Notes under the pieces: generated by a model
The model's database searches: none
What the model saw: only the letters and a program-made list of their open reading frames with translations
Told to the model about the DNA's origin: nothing
Program-made: the position numbers and the translations under genes
Origin: Patiria pectinifera
Lineage: Eukaryota > Echinodermata > Asteroidea > Valvatida > Asterinidae
Direction: 5' to 3'
DNA length: 64,000 nucleotides
NCBI GenBank assembly: GCA_029964075.1
Contig: CM057135.1
Coordinates: 15,092,863 to 15,156,862 of the forward strand
Part shown: piece by piece, positions 40,890 through 53,962 of the stretch
Numbering within the stretch: the first letter of the stretch is position 1
Layout of the letters: the number at the start of each line of letters is the position of its first letter

Positions 40890-41200
40890 AGGAACCATAG
40901 TACTCATAGGGATTCTAGTCTCTGATTCACATTCTACAAATGAATTATCAAAATTGGTCAACTTAGTGATTTCACTCGCATTAACAATGCAGAACGTCCC
41001 AATTTCAGTACGAGGGTACCCATAATTACAAGTTTTTTTTCGTCTGCTACTTTTGCTGAACCAATGTTCGCGTCACACAGGAACTTTTGTCAATGACTGA
41101 GTTGTTTTCAAAAACTGATTTGATATTAGATTAATTGTTGCACCAGTATCTATCAAACAATTTACAGTATCTTTACCAATAGAAATTGGAATAGTACTCT
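40890..41200 (-). pseudogene. Ty3/gypsy aspartic protease fragment
   Basis: The minus strand near 41085-41170 encodes KDTVNCLIDTGATINLISNQ, the DTGA active-site motif of retroviral-type protease. Frames change on both sides. It stands between gag and reverse transcriptase as expected. Confidence 0.65.
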
Positions 41201-41289
41201 GTAATTTCAACGGGATCATCAGTTTTCAAGGACTTGCCACCTACATCATTGTTTTTGACCCCTTTGTTTTGACATGTAGATGGCTGTAT

Positions 41290-42088
41290 TAGTTTAACCT
41301 ATGGCCGTCAATGTGAAATTTTGAAAAGCAATCGGCCTTCCTGTGACCATATTTTCCACATCTATGACAAATACCGTCAAATTTCACATTCTTTGAAAAT
41401 GGCACACGTGGTTCATTTGACTGTTTTGCCTTCTGTAATTTGACTGACCAGGGCCCTTGGGATACTTTTGGACCGACTTCACTTTTTTTTCAATGTGATT
41501 TAATTGACACTGCATCTTATTGATACTTTCTTCAATTTTGACAAGTTGGTCATCAGTATTAGTGTTAACAACACTGGTTGTCACCATAGTAGAATTTGAG
41601 ATTTTATCAATACTCTCACCTAATCTAGCAAAATCAATAGCTTCTACTATACTCGTAGGTTGCTTAGAAATGACAAATGCTCTAAGCGAGGGTCTTAATC
41701 CTCGAACTAATCTACCTACTTGTTCATTTTCTGAACATTTCAATTGACGACTCCACTGAAGAATGTCAGTTACATAAGCATCAATTGATTCAGATTCGCC
41801 TTGTGAATGGTCAGCGAGTTTTGCTTCGCGGACCCATCTAGCGCTTTCCCCTTCAAATACTTGTTTGAGGGAAGTGACCAGTTTAGAAAAGTCATTTTTA
41901 TCACTGTCTGACAATCCAGAATAACAAACAGCGGCTGGACCTTTTAATCGAAGGCCCAAAGCTAAAGCCTTTTTGTCGCTAGCAAAATCTCGCAATTTAG
42001 AGTATGTCTCGAATCTATTAAGAAAAAGGTCGAGATCTTCTGTTCCTGAATATGTGTCGTCAAACTTGCACTCATATTTACTAGCCAT
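41290..42088 (-). pseudogene. Ty3/gypsy gag with zinc knuckle
   Basis: An ATG at 42088 opens 234 codons of gag-like sequence (FLNRFETYSKLRDFASDKKA, GLRLKGPAAVCYS, ILQWSRQLKCSENEQVGRLV). After a frame change at about 41395 the zinc knuckle CHRCGKYGHRKADC (CCHC type) follows at about 41330-41375. This is the 5' end of the minus-strand gypsy relic. I could not identify an LTR upstream in 42.1-42.6 kb. Confidence 0.75.
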
Positions 42089-44847
42089 TTTGAAACAATT
42101 ACATTTAACACGTGTAGGCTAAATACAGAGTACGGGTTTTTCTATTTTTGTATTAACGACATTTATTCAAACAAACTACACTGGTCAAAATATAAAAAAA
42201 GATTACATTGTATAGTTACCATACAGACCAGCGGGTCTGTGTCCGCGTGTGGTCACGCCATGCTGTGTAGAGTCGGATCTTCCACCATATGTGATGGACG
42301 AACTTCAATCGGCCATCCGGGATTCAAGTTGAATGAAGGACTCGGTAAATTAAAGACGGTGAACACAGACTTTTTCCGTACTCAATATTATAATATTTTA
42401 TTAATTAAACAGAACAAGACCGAATCCATAAATACACAAACTGCAGTCTACACGGAGCTATGGTGACCACACGCCTCCGGAGCACAGACAACCAGCATGG
42501 GGCAAAACCGTGGGTTTTATACAGAATGAACACAGCTGGGTTATGTAATCAAATTCCAAGGGATTCAGTGAATTCGGATTAAGGAGCACATTTATTCGTT
42601 CCGGAATTACGTAAGTAAATAATCAGGTGCATCACACCACAAAAACCCCAGCAAATCAAAATCATCCGGATGAACAGGTTAAAAGCGAAAAGCTGATGTT
42701 ATATCGGACCGTATTAAAGTGCACCCTAGCTTATCTAAACTAGAAATCAGGGTTATTGCATCATCGAACTCGTGTAAATGACGGCAGTGATAGATGGGTC
42801 AACGAAGCCGTTCACTGAACTCCTATTTCTAGTATTGGGGTCGACAAATTAAGAATCAACCGAAATCAGATGCGTAGGTACCTGCTTTGGTATCATACCC
42901 ATTGGTGAACAACGTGAAACGGGAAGAGGCTCAGACAAAAACAGGACGACCCAAGTCAATCTCACAATCGATATTGTAATGAAAAATGTCTGCATGTTCA
43001 CGAGCAGACTGAGAAATGCGAGCGAAAGAACTAACCCGTGGTCCGGAAAAAATCTAGTTGAAAGTCATTAAAAACTTCCTCAAACGTGTGTTCATTGTAT
43101 CTATGGTAATGGGGGAAAAAGCGCAAAAATGGGAGCATTCGAATGAGTACGATCGCGCTCTGCTGGGACAAAAATTAGGCTGTTGTAAGACGGGTGCCCC
43201 GAGCAGTGTTAACCTAGTTTCGGCATCGATGTTTGCCCCAGAGCGGGACGGCAAACGCGCCTGCTGCTGGCGCAACTGAATATCATAATCTCGCCAGGCA
43301 TAGCCAACACGTCGGAATGCGGCAGAGCGAATGGTTTCCGCATATAACGGCAAATGACGAGCATGCGTAACTAAGGGTGTCGCAACAAATAAACCGAAGC
43401 AAAAAACTAGAAAGGCAGATGTCAACTAAACGGGGAGTTAGCTTATAATGATGACAAATCAGCCAAGCCGGCGACTCAAAGTAAAACAGTATTACTCAAA
43501 GAATCATCAGTAAACTCGAACCATGTACATGAAGTGACTGCAAAAGTGCGCCGAAGCCTACATACTCCCCATTTGCCTACATACTCCCCATTAATTATTT
43601 CCTGCAAATTAAGGGAGACTCCACACCCCAGATCATCACATACACTAGTTAAAGTGGCATCAATGGCAAAAGAGGAAAGAAGCAGTTGAATCAGCTATGT
43701 AATCAGCAATGGGAACTTGTAATCCACTAATTCAGGAGTAAGTTCGACATGAATGGACTTCCGCAACACCAAAGTCGTCATATAGACGAGTTCCCTCCAG
43801 GCCGACCGAAGCATGGTGAATGGCGCAGCTAGCAGACGGTCAAAAAGGATGCCGCTCCCCAGTCCCACGGTATACAATGGGACCTCGGTACTTGCAAGGA
43901 CTGTCAACTACGCGTTGTGTCCCGTGTCCAACCTGATGAACTCCCACGTCAACTGGTGGCTGGGATTGGAACCCGCCGGGCGGAAGATCGAGGCTGTCGC
44001 TGCCTTCACTTCACCCCATCGACCGGCCAAGAGGCAGCTTGCCCAACAAAAATATCAACTGGAATTTGTTCAGCAAGACAAAACTTTCTTGCCAGACCTA
44101 ACTGCGCGGCTGCTCAAGCAAAAGTGACCGTGTGCTCAAACTTTCAGTTACAGTTCAATTACAGTGAACTAGTTCATGCACTTAATCATTGTGGCCGCAA
44201 GGGGAGTGACTTGGAATGGCTAACCTTTTAACCAGCCCTGTCAACGGTCCAGCGGTGATAAATTATTTGAAGCTGCAATTCCATTTGCCTCAAATCGATT
44301 ATCCTTCTAAATAATGTCCGATTCCCCCTGACAAGTACTGTACGATTTATTCCTGCCAAATACTGTCCGATTCCCAAGCTAAACATTGTCCGATTTTTCC
44401 TGCCAAACACTGTCAGATTTCCCAAGCTAAACCATGTCCTATTCATCCTGCTAAATACGGTGAGATTCCCCCTGACAAGTCATGTCCGAATTCTTCCCGA
44501 TTCCAGCTGCCAAAGTGTCAATTTTTCCTGCCAAATACTGTCCGATTCCCCACGACAAGTACTAACCAATTTGTTCTGCCAAATACTGTCCGATTCTCTT
44601 AGCTAAACATTGCCCAAATTGTCCTGTTAGAGTGTCCGTTTGTTCCTGCATAATACTGTCCCATTCATCCTGCTCAATACTGTCCGATCCCCATGCCAAA
44701 TATTGTCGAATTCCACATGCCAATTAGTGTCCGATTTTTCCTGGCAAATACTGTCCGTTTTCCCCATCTAAACATTGTCCAATTTTTCTTGCCAAATACT
44801 GTCCAACTCCTCGTGACAAGTACTGTTCGATTTTTCCTGCTAAATAC

Positions 44848-45268
44848 TGTAACGGACAGTCTATGCACATTGTTGTTGTCATTGCTTTCTAGCGCTGGTG
44901 CTCCGGCGGAGGGGCTCCGGCGGCGCGCACCTGACCTGGTTTTGGGTCTGGCTGGCGCGCGCTCCGGAAACAGGCTCCGGAAATAGGTTGCTTAAGTGGG
45001 TTTCTTTTGTTGGGGGACGCGGGAAAGGTTTGGCAAAATGCCGGGGTCATTGCAAGTTGTTACAATTGTATACATTCGTTCAGACTGTGTGTATTTCTAT
45101 GCTGGGAATCAGCAGTCGTGGTTCTGGTAGCAGTGTGGCAGGTTGGCCACAGAGTTGTTGTGCCTAATAAATAAAAGATTCTTCAGAAGTTGGAAATCCT
45201 GTGTGTTTGTCCCCTTTCTTGCGTTTGGCCGGACTCGGAGGACAAGAACCCAATAAGGTCCCGTTACA
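44848..45268 (+). mobile_element. Solo LTR with 4-bp target duplication
   Basis: The 421-bp segment starts TGTAACGG and ends CCGTTACA, with ATAC on both sides (44844-44847 and 45269-45272). An AATAAATAAAAG polyadenylation-like signal lies at about 45164. It splits the minisatellite cleanly. No internal retrotransposon sequence remains, so it is a solo LTR. Confidence 0.8.
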
Positions 45269-45840
45269 ATACCATCAGATTTTTTCCGCCAAATAATGTC
45301 CGAGTCCATATTGTCAAATTCCAACTGCCAGATACTGTCCCATTCCTACTGTCCGATTGCCCCTGCCAAATATTTTCCATGACAAGTACTTCCCCTTTTT
45401 TTCCTGCCAAATGCTGTTCGGTTCCCTCAGCTAAACTTTGTCCGAGGTTTCCTGCTTAAGTGTCTGTTTGTTCCTGCCAAATACTGTCCGATTTCTCCTG
45501 CTCAATACTGTCCGATTCCGCCTGCAACATTACTAATTGTCCAATTCCACATGCCAATTCTGTCCAACTGCCCTGGCTAAACTTTGTCAAACTTTTCCTG
45601 CAAAATACTGTCGCATTCCCCATGACAAGTACTATTTTTCCTTCGAAATACTGTCCGGTTCCCCCAGCTAAACGTCCGATTTTTCCTGCTAAATACTGTC
45701 GGACTGACAAAGTGGAATTTTCACTGCCAAATATCTCATGACAAATTCCACCTGCCAAATCATGACAAATTCCACCTGCCAAATACTGTCCTAATGCACC
45801 TGCCAAATATTGTCCGATTCCACCTGCCAAAATTCTGGTT

Positions 45841-47994
45841 ATAACAAACATAAAGCCTTGGTCCCGTGTCAGAGTTGAGCCAGATTGAATTGTATATAAA
45901 TTAGATTGTGTAGTAGTACACTGTTCTTAACACTTATTCTGTACCCACTTTTTCCACACGTTTAGCAATATGACATGTTTAGATGTCCTTTTTCTGTGAC
46001 ACGCATTATCCGTTTGACATATTCAATGAATAATATGTGTAGCATTTAAACACCTTCCTAAGCGCATTTAGATATACAATCCTAAGCACATGTCCAAAAC
46101 GTAAACACGTTTAGTTTCACAACATTAAAAAGTGGTAAACGTTTAGAATTGAAACACATTCCTGAACGTTTGAAACTCTAAACACGTTCTGATGTGTTTA
46201 AATGCTAAACACTGTTTTTACAGTGTATATTTCCCCAATTTTGTCTGCTGTCACTAAAGTTTGTTGCACTATTTGTTTTGCTGGATTTACAAGTGTTAAA
46301 AATATTCATCTATGCTGTGATTTTATTGATTTGCATTTGAAGTAACGTGTATGGCTTTAGAATTTGGACCATGCATCTTAGACTCCAGAGGGTAAGTATT
46401 CACAATGGGACTGGTATTTAAACAATTGGGTGGGGCCTTTTAGTAATGTGCATTGGAGTGTGAGGCAGTGGTGTGGGTAGATATGTGTATACAAGTGTGC
46501 CTTCTACATCTACCCATGGTCAGTTGTTTCGCTGCCTATTGCTTTTGCAACATCGCCAGTGGTCAAGCTCTTTTCAATTTTAGCAAGCTATAATTTTCTA
46601 CACTTTCATCGGAGCCTTATTTGCTCTTCGGTTTATGCAATATTTGTCCCGAATTTGCTTCCTCGACAAGTATTAGTCTTTTGGGAGTGCGTTCAACTCC
46701 CCAGTTTGACTTTGGCACTGGTGACTGACTGCAGGCAACGACAGAGGCCACAAAGAATTTTCTTTTCCTTTATTTAATGTAAATTTGAAGGGCATTTAGA
46801 AATATTAAATACCAATGATGTACCGAGCTGGTTGATTAGTATTAGTAATTCTTTTGTTGAAGATTTTGCAAAATATATATTAATTGTCGCTACTGCTATC
46901 GGGATAGTGCATTTTTTATTAGGTGACCAATTTAATTGATACTGTATTTTCTAAGGGTTTTAGCATTATTGTACGTGTGTATTGAAATGCACAACTATTT
47001 TGAGTTGGGTCTATCAATTTTGCAGAGGGCACTAGTATGTTGTGGTTTTTGACCAGATGGTTTTGCCGCTAGACGTGTTTCGTCCAGTGTGGAGATGCTC
47101 TGTGATCTGGTGTGCATGGCCGAGGATTGATTTTGGCATGGCTACCTAGCACTTCGCTGTTGGGCATGGCTACCCTGTGTACTTAAGTTACAGCTACGGT
47201 GGATCTGCACATCCGGTGTGGACACATGAGCCAACGCAAGATAATAAATTGAACATTTGGTGGAGGGTTAAGGTTTTGTTTTTGACATTTCTTGCATTGA
47301 ATATTGAGTAATTGTGTTGCCTCAGTGGCGTAATTTGTGGCCTTGGTGGCATAATTTTGTTGCCTTAGTGGCGTAATCTTGTTGCCTTAGGTGTCGTAAT
47401 CTGCCTTGGTGGCGTAAGTTGCCTTTGTGGCATACTTTGCCTGTGTGGCTTAATTTGAAGGTTAAGCCTTGGTGGCATCTTGGGGAAATTTGCCTTGGTG
47501 GTTCATGTAGCTCAGCCCTTTTGGCAGAGTGAGTCGAATTTCTTTAATTTTTGGTGTAGGCTCTTGTTGTAGTCGTAAATTGAATTGTATTGATGTGTTA
47601 GTTAATAACTTGGTAATTGGAGCTCCTTAGTGTATTCGGTTATTTATCGGTGTATTGGATTTTATTGGATTATTATTGGTGTGTGGCTGCTTTCAAATTC
47701 GGGTTCATTTTTAAAGTCTTTTGAACGAGTGGAGAAAATTATTACCAAGATTTTAATATTGAAAAGAATTGTAAATAAAGAAATAGTGTATAGTGAACCT
47801 TGGGAGTGTAAACAAATTTGTATAGATTAATTTGACACTTGACTAGCCAAGTCTGTTTACTGACCGAGTTCTCACATCCCGACTGTGTATTTATGTGCAC
47901 AATGAATGGGACTGATGTTCCTCTTAATAATATTCTGACATAATAAACAATTTGGCTAGGTCCGAACGAGTTTGTTATCACGAGACTCGACTGT
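45841..47994. mobile_element. Unclassified insert inside the minisatellite array
   Basis: This 2.15-kb non-minisatellite stretch has weak inverted ends (ATAACAAAC at 45841 and GTTTGTTAT at 47970). At 46000-46220 lie ACGTTTAG-type palindromes resembling a MITE. At 47300-47510 is an irregular repeat of about 20 bp around TTGCCTTAGTGGCGTAA. No coding domain recognised; it may be composite. Confidence 0.4.
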
Positions 47995-48350
47995 ACTGTC
48001 CGATTTTTCCTGCCAAATACTGTACGATTCCCCGCATTAAGCATTGTTCAATTCATACTGCTAAAATACTGTCCGATTCCCGCTGCCAATTAATGACCGA
48101 TTCTTCCTGACAATTACTGTCCCCCAGCTAAACATTGTCCGATTTGTTTCTGCGAAATACTGTCCAATTCCACCTGCCAAAGTGTCAATTTGTCCTGCCA
48201 AATACTGTCCGGTTCCCTAAGCTAAACATTGTCTGAAGTTTCCCGCTAAAGTGTCCGATTGTTCCTGCCAAATACTGTCCCATCGTCCTGCTCAATACAG
48301 TCCGATTCCGCAGGCCAAATATTGTCCTATTTCACATGCCAATTACTGTC

Positions 48351-48988
48351 CAATTCGTCACCGACACCAAGAACTGACACCCGGTGGTCGGCGTTGCAGA
48401 AATACAAATCGGAGAAAAACGCTTTTAAAGGTTTGACACGAATTTACTCAGTAAAATATTGCATTTATCTTGGAGGTTTGAGTATCAATCAACGTAAAAA
48501 TGCTTTCACTACTCAATTATAAACGTTAGATTGTAAAAATCTGCTTAGTAAATTAGCAATTAAATGATTAAGATGGGTGTCGGTTCGTGAAAACCAAAAT
48601 GGACCCATTTTGGGAGAGTGCGCGCACACACTGCGCATGTGTGCGCGCACTCTTCCAAAACGCGTCAATTTTGGTTTTCACGAACTGACATTCACTAACG
48701 ATATTGCATGCGCGCACTCTCCTAAAACACGTAAATTTTGGTTTTCACGAACTGACACCCTGTGCAGTGTCACTTCGTGGTAACCAAAAATACCAGAATT
48801 GACAAATTTCTTGAAAATTCGTTAGTAAAATTCGCTTATTTTAGATGATTTCAGCAATTTTAACCTCGTCATGTTAAACTTCATGATACAAATTGCTAAT
48901 ATGTGCAAAAAAAGAAAATTTGAATTTTTATTTTTTTGTGTACACATGTGATGCAGAGGGTGTCAGTTCGTGGTGTCGGTGACGAATT
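48351..48988. mobile_element. MITE with CGTCACCGACACC inverted ends and an internal fold-back
   Basis: The ends CAATTCGTCACCGACACC and GGTGTCGGTGACGAATTG are inverted copies, about 31 bp in all with one difference. Inside, 48571-48693 folds on itself: GGTTCGTGAAAACCAAAAT pairs with ATTTTGGTTTTCACGAACTG-type sequence, and GAGAGTGCGCGCAC pairs with GTGCGCGCACTCTTC. A partial third copy of the motif follows at about 48710-48760. It is inserted in the 24-bp array. Confidence 0.75.
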
Positions 48989-49558
48989 GTTCCTGCCTGA
49001 TTCCACAAACTAAACATTGTCAAATATTTCTGCCAAACAATGTCTCATTGCCCTTGACAAGTACTGATCGATTTTTCCCGCAAAATACTGTCCGATTCCA
49101 CATGCCAATTACTGTCCTATTCTACTAGCTAAACATTGTCAAACTTTTTCTGCCAAACATTGTCCCATGAGATGTTCTGTTCAATTTTTCCTTCGAAATA
49201 CTCTCCGATTTTCCCCGCCAAATACTGTCTGATTCCGCATGCCAATGATAATATTGTCCAATTCCCCGTGCAGATGTCCGATTCTTCCTTCCGAGTACTG
49301 TCCGATTTCTCCAGCTAAACGCTGTCCGATTTTTCCTGCTAAAGACTCTCCTTTTTCCCCGCAAAAAAACTAACCGATTCCGACCGCCAAAGTGTTAATT
49401 TTTCCTACCAAACACTTTTCGATTCCCCCTGACAAGTACTGTCCTATGTTTCCTGCCAAATACTGTCCAATTCCCCCAGCTAAACATTGTCCGATCTTTC
49501 CGGCCAAAAACTGTCTGATTCCCCTGACAAGTACTGTCCGATTTTTTTCGCCAAATAC

Positions 49559-51719
49559 TGTCCGATGTTTCCTGACAAAGTGTCCAATTTATTCTGCCCA
49601 ATACTGTCCCATTCCTCCAGCTAAATACTGTTCGATTCCCCAAACTTAACATTGTCCGATGTTTCGTGCCAAATTTTCCGATTTATCCTGCCAAATACTG
49701 TCCCATTCCTCCTGCTGAATATTGTCCACCCGCCTGCCAATTACTCTCCGTTTTTTGCTGACAAATACTGTCCGATTCTTATTGCTAAACATTGTCAAAC
49801 TTTTCCTGCCAACCCTATGAGAAGTACTGTTCGATTTTTCCTGCTGAATACTGTCCGATTCCCTCAGTTAAACTTTATCCGAAGTTTCCTGCTAAAGTGT
49901 CCGATTGCTCCTGCCAAATACTGTCCCATTCCCCATGAGAAGTACTATTCGATTTTTCCTGCTAAATACTTTTCGATTTTTCCCGCCAAATTCTGTCTGA
50001 TTCCGATCCGATTTCCCCAGCTAAAAATTGTCAATTTTATTTTTCGGTCTAATACTGTCCGATTCGACCTGCCAAAGTGTCAATTTTTCCTGCCAAATAC
50101 TGTCCGATTCCCAAAGTTAATCATTTTTAAATGTTTCCTGCTAAAGTGTCCGATTGGTCCTGCCAAATACTGCCCCATTCCTACTGCTCAATACTGTCCC
50201 ATTCTCCCCGACAATCACTGTCCGATTTTTACTGCCAAATATTGTCCGACTGCACATACCAAATATGATACATGTTTTGTCCAATTCCACCTGACAAAGT
50301 GTCAATTTTTTCTGCCAAATACTGTCTGATTCTCTTTGTTAAACATTGTCCGAAGTTTCTTGCTAAAGTGTCCGTTTTTCCTGCAAAATACAGTCCCATT
50401 CATCCTGCCAAATATTGTCCAATTCCACATGCCAATTACTGTTTAAGTTTTCCTGTCTGATTCCCCCATGTAAACATTGTCCCATATGCCATGACAGCAC
50501 TGTTCGATTTTTCTTGCTAATTACTAATATTGTTAAAATATTGTTAAATTCCACCTGCCAAATACTGTCCCCATTCCTCCTGCTAAATACTGTCCGTTTG
50601 CCCCTGCTCAATATTGTCCGATTCCACCTGCCAATGACTGTCCGATGTTTCCTGACAAAGTGTCCAATTTATTCTGCCCAATACTGTCCCATTCCTCCAG
50701 CTAAATACTGTTCGATTCCCCAAACTTAACATTGTCCGATGTTTCGTGCCAAATTTTCCGATTTATCCTGCCAAATACTGTCCCATTCCTCCTGCTGAAT
50801 ATTGTCCACCCGCCTGCCAATTACTCTCCGTTTTTTGCTGACAAATACTGTCCGATTCTTATTGCTAAACATTGTCAAACTTTTCCTGCCAACCCTATGA
50901 GAAGTACTGTTCGATTTTTCCTGCTGAATACTGTCCGATTCCCTCAGTTAAACTTTATCCGAAGTTTCCTGCTAAAGTGTCCGATTGCTCCTGCCAAATA
51001 CTGTCCCATTCCCCATGAGAAGTACTATTCGATTTTTCCTGCTAAATACTTTCCGATTTTTCCCGCCAAATACTGTCTGATTCCGATCCGATTTCCCCAG
51101 CTAAAAATTGTCAATTTTATTTTTCGGTCTAATACTGTCCGATTCGACCTGCCAAAGTGTCAATTTTTCCTGCCAAATACTGTCCGATTCCCAAAGTTAA
51201 TCATTTTTAAATGTTTCCTGCTAAAGTGTCCGATTGGTCCTGCCAAATACTGCCCCATTCCTACTGCTCAATACTGTCCCATTCTCCCCGACAATCACTG
51301 TCCGATTTTTACTGCCAAATATTGTCCGACTGCACATACCAAATATGATACATGTTTTGTCCAATTCCACCTGACAAAGTGTCAATTTTTTCTGCCAAAT
51401 ACTGTCTGATTCTCTTTGTTAAACATTGTCCGAAGTTTCTTGCTAAAGTGTCCGTTTTTCCTGCAAAATACAGTCCCATTCATCCTGCCAAATATTGTCC
51501 AATTCCACATGCCAATTACTGTTTAAGTTTTCCTGTCTGATTCCCCCATGTAAACATTGTCCCATATGCCATGACAGCACTGTTCGATTTTTCTTGCTAA
51601 TTACTAATATTGTTAAAATATTGTTAAATTCCACCTGCCAAATACTGTCCCCATTCCTCCTGCTAAATACTGTCCGTTTGCCCCTGCTCAATATTGTCCG
51701 ATTCCACCTGCCAATGACT
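49559..51719. repeat. 1,080-bp tandem duplication within the minisatellite
   Basis: Bases from 49559 recur 1,080 bp later, from 50639, almost without change (differences seen near 49971/51051 and 49990/51070). As individual 24-bp units are highly diverged, such identity marks a recent duplication of a block of about 45 units. A less perfect block repeat of about 398 bp exists at 57849 and 58247. Confidence 0.9.
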
Positions 51720-53962
51720 GTCCGATGTTTCCTTGCAAATACTTTCCGATTCCCCCAGCTAAACATTGTCCCATTCATCCTGCTTAATACTATCCGATTC
51801 CCCCTGCCGATGTCCGATTTCTCCTGCCACTTACCGTCCGATTCCACATGCCAAATACTGTCACATTCCGGTTGCCCCTGCTAAATATTTCCCCATTTCA
51901 CCTGTCAAATACTGTCAGATTTTTTTAGTTAAACATTGTCCAAAGCTTCCTGCTAAAGTGTCCGATTTATCCTGCCAAATACTGTACCATTTTCCCACTA
52001 AATATTTTCCAATTTCACCTGTCCAGTACTGTCCGATTCCCCCTACTAAAAAAATTCCGATTTTTTTCTGCCAAATACTGTCCGATTCCCCAAGCTAAGC
52101 ATTGTCCCATTTATCCTGCTAAATAACGTCCGATTCCCCCTGACAAATACTGTCCGATTTTTCCTGCCAAACACTCTCAGATTTACCAAGCTAAACATTG
52201 TCCCATTCATCCTGCTAAATACTATCAGATTCCCCCGACAAGTCCTGTCCGAGTTTTGTCCGACTCCACCTGCCAAAGTGTCATTTTTACTGCCAAATAC
52301 TGTCCGATTCCCTATGACAAGTACTAACTAATGTGTCCTGCCAAATACTCTCCGATTCTCTTTGCTAAACATAGCCCAAAGTTTCCTGCTAAAGTGTCCG
52401 TTTTTCCTGCTCAATACTGTCCAATCCCCCGCCAAATATTGTCCAATTCCACATGCCAATAAGTGTCCGATTTTTCTTTGCAAATACTGTCAGATTCCCC
52501 CAGCTAAACATTGTCCCGTTCATCCTGCTAAATACTATCCGATTGTCCAATTAATGTCCAATTCTTCCTGCCAATTACTGTCCAATTCCACTTGCCAAAT
52601 ACTGTCACATTCCCTGCTAAATATTTTCCCATTTTACCTGTCAAATACTGTCCAATTTTTCCTGCCAAACACTGTCCGATTCTCCCAGCTAAACATTGTC
52701 CGATTTTTTTCTGCCACGTACAGTCCGGTTCTACCTACCAAAGTGTTAATTTCTTCTGCCAAATACTGTCCGATTCCCCCTAACAAGTACTGTCCAATTT
52801 TTCCTGCCAAACACTGTCGGATTCAACAAGCCCAACATTGTCTCAGTCGTCCTGCTAAATACTGTCATTTTCCCCCCTAACAAGTCCTGTCCGAATTTGG
52901 TCCGATTCCACCTGCCAAAGTGTAAATTTTCCTGCCAAAAACTATCCGATTCCCCATGACAAGAACTAACCAATTTGTTCTGCCAAATACTGTTTGATTC
53001 TCTTGGCTTAACATAGCCCAAAGTTTCCTGCTAAAGTGTCCGTTTTTTCCTGCTAAATACTGTCCCATTCATCCTGATCAATACTGTCCGATCGCCATAC
53101 CAAATATTGTCTAATTGCATGCCAATTAGTGTCCGAATTTTCCTGCCAAATACTGTCGGATTCCCCCATCTCAAAATTGTTCAATTTTCCTCCTAAATAA
53201 TGCCCCATTTTTCCTGCCAAATATTGTCCTATTGCACCTGCCCAATACAGTTTATTTTTTCCTGCTAATTACTGTCCAATTTTCCCCGCAAACTACTGTC
53301 CGACTCCACATACCAAATATGATATTGTCAAATTCCAGCTGCCAAATACTGTCCCATTCCACCAGCCAAAGTGTTTATTTTTCCTGCCAAACACTGTTCG
53401 ACTATCCGACGAGCACTGTCCAATTTTTCCTGCCAAACTCTGTGCGATTCCCCCTGACATGTATTGTGCGATTTTTCCTGCCAAATACAGTCCTATTCCC
53501 CCAGCTAAACATTGTTTAATTTTGCTGCCAAATATTGTCCGATTCCCCATGGCAAGTTCTTTCCAGTTTTTTGCCAAATACTGTCTGATTCCCCCTGCCA
53601 AATATTGTACGGTTCCACCACTCAATTACTGTCCGATTCCTCTAGCTAAACAACATTGTCCAATGTTTCCTGCTAAAGTGTCCGATTTATCCTGTCAAAT
53701 ACTGTCCCATTCCTCCTGCTGAAGTTTGTTCCTTTCCACCTGTCAATTACTGTCCGATTTCCCCAGCTAAGCATTGTCCATTTTTTTCCCGGCCAAATAG
53801 TGTCCGATTCAACCTGCCAAAGTGTCAATTTTTCCTGCCAAGTACTGTCCGATTCCTAAAGCTTAACATTGTCGATTGTTTCCTGCTCAAGTGTCCGAGT
53901 GTTCCTGCCAAATAATGTCCCATTCCTCCTGCTCACAACTGTGACGGAATAGGAATTAAGCT

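Noticed and set aside
43054-43425. ORF with a segment resembling DIRS-type gag (FRRVGYAWRDYDIQLRQQQA)
   Set aside because: The resemblance is short and from memory only; no tyrosine recombinase or reverse transcriptase of that class was recognised nearby.
47300-47510. Possible LTR end and primer-binding site near TTTGGTGGAGGGTTAAGG at 47259
   Set aside because: No matching second LTR or retrotransposon coding sequence is visible, so the tRNA-primer reading is not supported.
49652-50329. Long open frames of 80-225 codons inside the 24-bp array, on both strands
   Set aside because: They are translations of a repeat whose unit is a multiple of three; all frames look alike, and there is no start context, domain or gene-like end.
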